Part shown: in pieces, positions 56,608 through 64,000 of the stretch
How the letters are laid out: the number at the start of each line of letters is the position of its first letter
Position numbering within the stretch: position 1 is the first letter of the stretch
Assembly (NCBI GenBank): GCA_031310005.1
Contig: CM062379.1
Location: forward strand, 1,302,001 to 1,366,000
Origin: Dactylellina haptotyla
Taxonomy: Eukaryota; Ascomycota; Orbiliomycetes; Orbiliales; Orbiliaceae
Length of the DNA: 64,000 nucleotides
Direction: 5' to 3'
Notes under the pieces: generated by a model
What the model saw: only the letters and a program-made list of their open reading frames with translations
Told to the model about the DNA's origin: nothing
Databases searched by the model: none
Position numbers and translations under genes: made by a program

Positions 56608-58623
56608 ATGACGGCCACCGAGGATGAGTACCAGGAGATCCGGGCTGCCCAGGCGTCCGTACCCGAAGAACCAATCGCCCCCTTCGGCACCAGCAGCGAC
56701 GAAGAATCCTCTGCTCCAGTGACACAGCTCGCAAAAAATACCAACGGACTATTAAAAAAGTCACTGACAAGTCCGATTCTTGAAATCGACTTCACCAGCA
56801 CCGGCCGTTCCAAGGTTCCGATCAAGAATCGGACTCGAAGGGCCTCCACCCATCAAGTAGATGTTGCCAAAGCGATCCATAATCTGCTGGGCGACTCATC
56901 GGCCACCAATCTGGTCCGGGCCGAATGCTGCGGCGGAGGCTGTTGTCGTATCGCCAGCGGATCGAATCCCAATTCTGTTCCGTCCTCCCCGTCTCTCGCT
57001 CCTATTCTCCTGCCGAACAACCCGGCTTTTGCCGCGCTCAAGCTCCAGCTGGCACCTCTCACCATGAAAACAAAGCTTCGAGGAACATACACGCTTCCCG
57101 CGAGTACCATCACCTTCGACTCTCTCGCTAAGGAATTCGAATACAACAGCACAGTCAAAGCCCATCCTCCCAAGTTTGTCACCCCGCATCCCCCCTATGA
57201 AGTCTTCCCCGCAAAAATCCACCACGCTCGGTGTTTGACCCAGCCTGGTGCGGAGAAGCGGACGTATCACTTTGATCTCGACGTCACAGACTATCCTGAA
57301 GAAGGTCCGGGCGTGGACTTTGTCGTCGGCGGTGCTATTGGTGTTTGTGCCCCAAATGACCATGATCTTGTCGAGCAATTGTTTGATATTCTCGATATTC
57401 CAGCCTTCAAGCGTGATGAGGTGTTGACTCTTCATACCGCCAACGGTCGATGGCCGACAATCTGGGGAGAAGAGAAGGAGAGACGGTTGACGACCACCCG
57501 CAGGGAGCTATTGACTTGGACCGTCGATGTCCAGAGCTACGCACCCAAAAAATCCCTCCTTCGGGTTCTGGCCGAGTATGCTACAGATGAATACGAAAAG
57601 AAGATCTTAATGTATCTCTGTTCCAGACAAGGACAGGCTGCTTTCTGCGAGTAAGTTATTCTTTTTTCAGTTGATTGATTTTTTTGATGAATGACCTTTT
57701 TCTGATTTATTATCCTACAGACTTCGCACCACGTCACATACTTCGCTTCTCCAACTCTTGCACGCTTTCCCATCCTCCAAGCCGCCACTGGAGCACTTGT
57801 TGGGCGTATTGCAACCCCTCATGCCTCGCTTCTATTCTCTTTCAAGCGACCCACACACCACCAGATACGCTCACCGTCGTATCATTGAAATCGCCGTCAC
57901 CCTCCACGAAGCCGACGACTGGGCTACCGGCAAACGAACCGGTGTTGGTTCCGGGTTTTTCGAACGTATGGCTTTGAAGTATATCGAGAACAAGGGAGAC
58001 ATAACCATCCATATCCCAATGTTCAGAGGATTGATGCAGAACCCACTTGCTCGCGAATTCCAGCCTGATGGGCCGATGATTTTGATCGGAGCCGGTGTTG
58101 GCATTGCTCCGTTCCGAGGCTTCGTCCAGAGACGGTTGCAGAATGCGAACTGTGCAAACAAAGTTTGGTATGTCCTGAATATATCGTTTATGCATTTCGG
58201 TTGATGGTGTGCTAACTGTTTTGTTAGGGTTATCCAAGGTATTAGAGACTCTCTCCTCGACGAGCTCTATGCTGGTGAATGGGGAGCAGATGAGAATAAG
58301 GTTAAGACCATAGTCGAGTCTAGAGTCGGCACTGGACGATATGTTCAAGAGGAAGTTCGCAATCAAGCAGATCTCGTTTGGTTTGTAATCAATTCGCTCG
58401 ACGGCCGTATCTTCGTCTGCGGTAGCTCTAAGGGTATGGGAGAGGGCGTAGAAGAAGCCCTAGTTGATGTTGCCATGAAGAAGGGTAACCTCAGCAGGAC
58501 TGAAGCTACCAAGTTTTGGAAGAATAAGGAGAAGAGTCTCCAATATATCACCGCAAGTCAATCCATCTGGCACACTGATTTTTAGAGGCCTTTTGCTAAT
58601 TTTGATAATAGGAAACGTGGTAA
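56608..58623 (+). CDS. Flavodoxin-less diflavin-type FAD/NADPH oxidoreductase
   Basis: Exons 56608-57650, 57721-58167, 58228-58552 and 58612-58623 give 608 residues. The C-terminal 400 residues match the FAD/NADPH module of cytochrome P450 reductase and sulfite reductase: PRFYSLSS (RxYS FAD motif, 383-390), GVGSGFFE, MILIGAGVGIAPFRGFVQRR (NADPH site), GRIFVCGSSKGMGEGV, and YITETW at the C-terminus, where the terminal Trp stacks on FAD in relatives. The N-terminal 110 residues hold no flavodoxin (FMN) domain; they are low-complexity and end in CCGGGCC (107-113). Electron acceptor and substrate are unknown. The last intron (58553-58611) must be GC-AG to give the TETW ending; without splicing the protein would end ASQSIWHTDF at 58585. 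The ATG at 56608 is the first in frame. Confidence 0.82.
58553..58611 (+). other. Predicted GC-AG intron before a 12-nt terminal exon
   Basis: The 59-nt segment begins GCAAGT, the usual context of GC-AG donors, has a TTGCTAATT branch-like word and ends ATAATAG. Removal joins YIT to ETW and a stop codon, matching the aromatic C-terminus of the reductase family. Confidence 0.72.
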
Positions 58624-59082
58624 TTTTGTACACACCCACGAGACCCACGTCTCCCTTTACCTTCTTTCTTTTTCTTTTCTTTTCCTCTCATTTGAGCCAA
58701 CAAGCTCCCAGCGATCGATACCAAGGATATATCTCATAGATGTTGGCTTTTTCATTTCGTCCTTTTAACAATGTAGTAGTATTTCTTTCTTTTGGGCATT
58801 CTATGGAGTTATGGTGCATTTGCGGATTTAGCATTATTTTTGACGGATGAGAATATGAAAGAGAAGGACAAAATGCGCCATAATATCTTTCTTTAAGAAG
58901 ATGGAGAGGCAAAAATTATACGCCTTACCTTGTTATTAACTAGTTGAGATTCAAGATCGAGATGATATATATATTACTATAATCAATCCCCATAAATCTC
59001 CACATGTAGCAGAACCTAGCTGCTTTCAACATCCCCTTTCTCTTTCTCTTTCTCCCCATCCCACACCCCAAACCACATAAGA
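58624..59082. other. Convergent 3' region, reductase / MED20
   Basis: About 460 bp of T-rich, AT-rich sequence between facing stop codons; two 3' UTRs, no gene seen. Confidence 0.6.
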
Positions 59083-59841
59083 CTATCTTAGCCTTAGTAA
59101 CTCCATATACTGCATCCCGGTATCCAGAATAGAAAACTCCCTGTCGGCATCTGCTTCCCCCCTCGCAGCCTGCGAGAAGTACAGCCGCACGTTCGCACCA
59201 GACGGCAGCTCCAATTGGTCTATGAAATCTCTAATGACAGCTTCACCCTGCGCTAGATCAGTGCAGGGCAGGTACTCGACCTCCACGAGGACGCCTTTGA
59301 TCATGGATCCCTGACTCAACGTCGCGATACGGATCCTGAAATCCTCAAGGTCGAACGCGCTCCCCTCCGCCTTTAAGGTTTGACGCATGCTCCACAGGCC
59401 CTGGAGCTTCGCGGTCAGGATCTGCTCGAAGTCCGGGTCGAGGGTGACGATGGTTTTGTCAACCAGGCAGAAGCGTTTGCCCGGGTGCTGGGAGAGATCG
59501 AGGTACTGCATAAAGCGCGGCTGGGTGTCTATTCGCGCTTGCTGGGCGGCGGTTGTAGTGGGAGTGTTGGGCGTATTGGGGGTTTGGGACTGTGCCGGGC
59601 CGTTCTCACGGAGGAGACGGTGTTCGAGGGTCCATTTTGTCGTGAAGACGGGCTGGTACCGTTTGGAGAGGCGGTCGACGATGGCGACGGCGGGGGCCTG
59701 GGTGGTGCCGGAGTCTGGGCAGAAGTAGAGGCTGTTGCGTAGAATACATTTAGTACTTTGTATATAAATAAATATAGGTATATATCTATATAATATAAAA
59801 ATATATTATGAAGGAAGAGATATATACCCTGTAACCGGCAT
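59083..59841 (-). CDS. MED20: Mediator complex subunit 20
   Basis: Two exons on the minus strand (59841-59828, 59731-59083) give 220 residues. The 14-nt first exon codes MPVTG and joins to LYFCPDSG, the conserved Med20 start. A variable Thr/Ala/Pro-rich segment is followed by RFMQYLDLSQHPGKRFCLVD, the domain core, GSAFDLEDFRIRIATL, and QGSMIKGVLVEVEYLPC. Med20 (Srb2) pairs with Med18 in the movable head module of Mediator and supports preinitiation-complex assembly. The intron (59732-59827) is unusually AT-rich, almost entirely TA and TTTA words. Length equals that of yeast Srb2 within ten residues. Confidence 0.88.
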
Positions 59842-60587
59842 CCTGATGCCTCTTATAGTAAGAAGTGGAGGGAGGTAGGAGGAAAGCAGGACGAAGGATG
59901 GGACGGATGGGACTGCCAACGAACAAAGGTAGCAGAGGGCAAGGGGGGGCCGTTGACCTGGGCCAATCCGAGCTTGCGCGATTATGGTCCGGGCCGCGAA
60001 GGTTGAAGCCGGAGATATCTGATGGATCTTATAAGGGTCGGTCGGCGTTAGGCTATCGACGAGGTTGCTGGTCGCACACGCGTGTTTTTGGTGTGCAGCT
60101 CGGCGCTTTGGCACAACAAAAGCGCCGACGAGGGCAAACGGTCGAACGAACACCAACCACCGGAGCTCTTTGCTGCATAACAGCTCCCCCAGCTCGAATA
60201 CCTGCCGCAGAGAAGCTGCCAGGTAGCTGTCCCGCCTGCTGCGTATCTGTATATCTGTATATCTGTATATATCATCCGATATTCCCTGCATTCCGACAGA
60301 GCCTCACCCGCCCGCGTCGTGGAGACTGAATCGAACCACCTCTCGCGCTAGGGGTAGTATGGTGATCGTGCGGTGGGGACAGCCAGCGTGCTCGTCAACG
60401 TCCACCGTTCCCCAGTACACCAGGCACCCGTTGACCGCCGCCCATTGACGGCGTATAATTATATATATCTCATTTTAAACGAGCGTTTCCCACTATATTT
60501 ATATACTCCGGCAGAGGCGTCTTTTAGCCCCAGTCCTTTCCCTCGCGCGGTTTCCCCATCGTCGTCGCTGTCGTCGGACATTCAACC
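59842..60587. other. Divergent promoter region, MED20 / FHIP
   Basis: About 750 bp between opposed start codons. A TATCTGTA word is repeated four times near 60244-60270 and a TATA-like stretch lies at about 60460. No gene seen. Confidence 0.5.
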
Positions 60588-63564
60588 ATGGATTTTGTAA
60601 GCTCACCAATATTCCGAACGCTATCAGGAGGAATGCCGCGACGTAAATACTAACAGGCCGGCGCATTCTGTCTAGTGGAATCGCCTTATCGGCAACAGCC
60701 CCTCTGCTACCCCTACTCGCAAGCAGGTCTTGATCCCGAGTCCCGACACTCGCTTACAAGATTTCAAGCGGATATGGCTGACCCTACAGGTCTGTATATA
60801 CCCTTTTCGACGAAATAAAATGTCACGGCTCGCTAACATTCTTCGTGTATACATATATAGCACACCTGGCGAAACGGGCACCCAAACGACCCCCACCTGC
60901 AGAATAATCTTCGAAATCCCATCTTGCGCCTCACCGACTTACTCATAGAAGAGGAGAACCAGTCCATCCGGCTGTGCTACAACTATGCCTACGACCAGCA
61001 GATCTTCATTCCGGTCTCGAGAATCGCACAAAACGGCTCTTCCGTGGTTATCACAGCGGTCATCAGGTTCTTTTCGACGTTAATCGACGACGAGGAGAAC
61101 GAATTCCTGTCCGCGCCGAACTTTGCGCAGAGCCTCACGGACTTTCTAGAGAGGACCGCGAGAAAGGCGGACCCCAATTACGAAACCGAGTTTGTGGAGT
61201 TCCTGTTCAGTCTTGCCACCAAGATTCGGCAGAATCCCGATACCCTGCCTCTATGGTTTGCCAAAAGAGGGGACCGCCGGCCGTCCGCTGATTCGAACGA
61301 GAGGTTCGCGGGGATCACGAATAAAGAGGATTTCCCGCTCTTCTATTTACTGCTCGACTACGTTCATCATGACGGCCGGGTTGGAGATTTCGCGCGAACA
61401 GGTCTTCTATACATAATAGAGTCAGCATCGTCGTCAAAGGCCCTCGAGACATGGATCGTGGAGAGTGATTTAGCGACGATCATGGCGTCCGGGCTGGGTG
61501 CGCTATACAGCCAGCTCAGTAGGAAGCTCGTCATTGCATATTCTGAAGACGATATTCCAGCTGCGTTAAAGTTCTCGGACTACCGACAAGAGAGTTCCAA
61601 TTTTGGAGCAGTAAGGTCTGATTCGACGGAGTTCAGAACACATCTGGACACGTTTCTCTCGTATATGGCATTTTGGCAAGATGTCTTGGAACATTGCCAT
61701 TCCAATGAAGTTCGACAAACTCTACTGGATCATTTCAAGGTTCTTTTCATACAACAACTACTGTAAGCAAATTACGCACAATCTTGTGCTCGGGTGTGCA
61801 CTAACGAGGCAAATATAGTTATCCTTCTCTCTTGGAGAGTTCGGACGTTGATGGCGGTTCGTCCGTCGCCGTTCTCACATATCTCCGCGTTATTCTTGAG
61901 CAGTTGGATTCAACTGATATGACCCACATCTTGCTCTCATACGTCCTATCGCTGCCCACGGAACCAATAACTCCCCTCACAGATAATTCGCCGAGCATGC
62001 TCAAGAGGAAAGAATCTCTTGACATGCTGAGCCTGGTCACAGGTGCAGATAGCACACCGACACCGGATCTCTACAGTTTGGTTGATCTGATATTAACGGG
62101 GCTAAGATCAAAATCGCAGCCTACTGTCGCATCCACCCTGAGATTAGTCTCCGCTATGGTCCGAAAATTCCATCCCTATGTCGCGGTATCTGTACTCAAA
62201 ACGACACCGGTGGCTGTGAGTCCGAAATCTAGGACCCTAGGAATGCTCAATCACGAGCTTGAGTTGCTGTCATCTTTCATCTCAAGAGTAACGGAGGAGG
62301 ACGACGATGACCCGACGTATGAGACATACGTCAGCGATATGTCTGTCCTCGTGGAAACGCATCCGTGCTCGGCGCATATGTTAGCCGCGAAACTAAACCA
62401 GAGAAATCAACCCCCCGTCGCACACATGTCTGCTCCGTCTATTAAAGAACATATTGTACGACCGGATGACCCTGTCCTTGTTGCTTGTCTAAAGCTTCTG
62501 GATACATTCTTTGGTAACACCGTTGAGACAAATCTCATGCTCACCTCACTTTTAATTGATATGGCGAGCTGCTGCAATGTCAGCCTTGAAAAGTGGCTAT
62601 TAATGGATGCGTCAATGTACCACACCGACTCCTCAAATGGCGCCACCGACGATGACTCGGATGGGGAAGGAGAAGATACCTTCCTTGGAGATGATGGGTC
62701 TAATCCATTTGGCATACCGATCGATGTGGACGACAGCGACGACGAGGAAATCATATCCGCGCAACTTCGAAAAATACTAGCTGCACGGAAACCTCCTACC
62801 AAGTCCGTTGATGAAACTCCCTTCTTCAAAACACTAAGGAGCCTCGTCGAGCTCGTCGAGAAGTACCGCGCACAGTTACCAAACCTCGACAATAGACTTT
62901 TCGAGCGTAAAAACGCCTTCAAATTCACCGAATCCCTTAACGATGCGCTGCTTAACACGCACTCCCCGCAGGCTGGTTCGCGGCGGCCATCTACTGCCCG
63001 TACGGGTGCGAGCTCCGATTTCGTAACCACACCGAGAAGGTCCGCGAGTCCTGCCATAAATGCTGCTACTGCGCATCTGTCGCCGAACAAATTACCGGCG
63101 AATATGGGTAGTTTACGGGGTAGACAAGGCGGACACGGGAGAAACATTAGCGCGAGCGTGATGAACCCCTTCGGACCTCATCTTGTGGGTACGCAGATTC
63201 GGATTAAACTCGTCAACGGGCGGGAGATATATAATGAACAGACAATGAAGCCGCTGCCCAGCTTACCTGGTGTTGGGGTTGAGCAGCAGGCGGAGAGCGA
63301 GGTGGCTAATATTGACGTGGCGGAGACGATGAGCGAAGCTGGCATGTCGTCGTTTTCGGCAGAAAGCGAGGAACAGCATATATCCGCCATGACGGTCTCG
63401 CACTTACTTACGAATATAGTGATTTTACAGGTACGTATTAACTTTCACTGTTTATGCATCCACGTTCTAACATTCCCGAACAGGAGTTTCTAAAAGAACT
63501 TTCGGCGCTGTTGCAAATTCGGAGTTCTTTGTACAATGACATATCATTCATCATACCATCATAA
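60588..63564 (+). CDS. FHIP/RAI16-like protein, Hook and dynein adaptor subunit
   Basis: Exons 60588-60596, 60676-60789, 60861-61762, 61819-63430 and 63484-63564 give 905 residues. The 9-nt first exon codes only MDF and joins WNRLIGNS, the typical FHIP start; all later junctions keep phase. The helical N-terminal domain includes HTWRNGHPND, IRLCYNYAYDQQIFIPVSRI, FPLFYLLLDYVHHDGRVGDF ARTGLLYI and FLSYMAFWQDVLEHCHSNEV. A disordered acidic and Ser/Pro-rich stretch follows (about 620-800). The end (LTNIVILQEFLKELSALLQI) is the conserved C-terminal helix. FHIP links early endosomes to the Hook-dynein complex together with FTS and Hook; in Aspergillus nidulans FhipA is needed for endosome movement. 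The assignment rests on pattern and length. Confidence 0.82.
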
Positions 63565-63851
63565 TGCAATGCCAAGGGCTCAGTAATGTATATATAGAAG
63601 TTGCTTAACGTCTACTCAGGCTTCGAATAGAACCGAAAGGATACCTTGCAAAAGTTCCATAGTGGGGGTGGTTCACTCTCTGCTAGTAATACTCTTAAAG
63701 TGTTGTATTATATCTGACCTACAAAAAGCGGACACCAGAGGTAAAGATAAGCTTTTGCGCAAGTATTACTTCGTAAATGTGCATTTACGCATCCGTAATG
63801 CAACCGTGGCTCGCATCCACGACGTTCCTAAGAATAAATATTAGCATCTCA

Positions 63852-64000
63852 TTATATCGACCAGGTTCGGGAGGGGTCGACATACTTTGCATATTTGTAC
63901 AGAGTACCCTTGGTATACTTCAATGGCTTCTCAACAAACTTCTCCTTCCGTTTGGCAAGTATGGATTCGTCGACGACAAGGTCGAGTTTGCGGCCCTCGG
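63852..64000 (-). CDS. IlvD/Edd-family dehydratase, C-terminal fragment
   Basis: Only the last 48 codons lie in the window; the gene continues past 64000. The visible sequence GRKLDLVVDESILAKR, then PLKYTKGTLYKYAKYV, is the usual C-terminal pattern of dihydroxy-acid and sugar-acid dehydratases (a short strand, D-x-E-x-L-A-x-R helix, then a G-T-L-Y-K-Y helix). Dihydroxy-acid dehydratase (Ilv3) catalyses a step of valine and isoleucine synthesis with an Fe-S cluster. From this fragment I cannot separate Ilv3 from related sugar-acid dehydratases. Confidence 0.68.
   Translation of the reverse strand, partial: EGRKLDLVVDESILAKRKEKFVEKPLKYTKGTLYKYAKYVDPSRTWSI

Noticed and set aside
62407-63147. 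246-codon open frame on the minus strand
   Set aside because: Antisense to the FHIP exon 4, with no conserved motif; FHIP fits exactly on the plus strand.
1-64000. CRISPR array, operon, phage or secondary-metabolite cluster
   Set aside because: No regularly spaced repeats, no polycistronic layout, and no synthase or terpene-cyclase signatures. The window is ordinary eukaryotic chromosomal DNA.

Overview
The window is nuclear DNA from a filamentous ascomycete fungus (Pezizomycotina). The evidence is protein-coding genes split by short introns (about 50-180 nt, mostly GT...AG with a CTRAC-like branch site), no operons, and a set of orthologues typical of this group: the sulfur regulator SconB/Met30, Atg17, the Hook-adaptor protein FHIP and a GAC1-like glycogen-targeting subunit. 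I cannot fix the class. The intron density (nine coding exons in CTP synthase and in coronin, seven in CCT8) would suit an early-branching lineage such as Pezizomycetes, but that is a guess.

I built 24 gene models by hand. Each splice choice was tested for reading-phase closure and for continuity of conserved protein motifs. From 1 to 33.9 kb the window is gene-dense: ALG8, CCT8 (-), a ZIP metal transporter (-), an HMG-box gene, a Sel1-like gene, CTP synthase (-), HAT1, coronin (-), SYF2, a COQ11-like SDR (-), ATG17, a probable mitochondrial helical-repeat protein, MET30/sconB (-), YAF9, DBP9 (-) and a BolA3-like protein (-). A GAC1-like PP1 subunit (-) lies at 35.4-37.75 kb. An 11-kb stretch with no convincing gene follows (37.75-48.85 kb); it holds a perfect 92-bp tandem duplication, a 19-nt poly-A run and a tRNA-like relic. 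From 48.9 kb genes resume: tafazzin (-) head-to-head with a LOA1/Vps66-like acyltransferase, an LRR-like orphan (-), a flavodoxin-less diflavin-type reductase, MED20 (-), FHIP, and the C-terminal end of an IlvD/Edd dehydratase (-) cut by the window edge.

There is no single pathway. The genes serve N-glycosylation (ALG8), protein folding (CCT8), nucleotide and lipid supply (CTP synthase, tafazzin, LOA1-like), chromatin and transcription (HAT1, YAF9, HMG protein, MED20), RNA work (SYF2, DBP9), mitochondria (COQ11-like, BOL3-like, tafazzin), autophagy (ATG17), cytoskeleton and transport (coronin, FHIP) and sulfur control (MET30).

The most notable observations concern splicing. CTP synthase appears to contain a U2-type AT-AC intron. 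The diflavin-type reductase appears to end in a 12-nt exon behind a GC-AG intron. Tafazzin carries its catalytic histidine on a 19-nt microexon. I found no convincing new multi-gene system, CRISPR array, biosynthetic cluster or intact mobile element.
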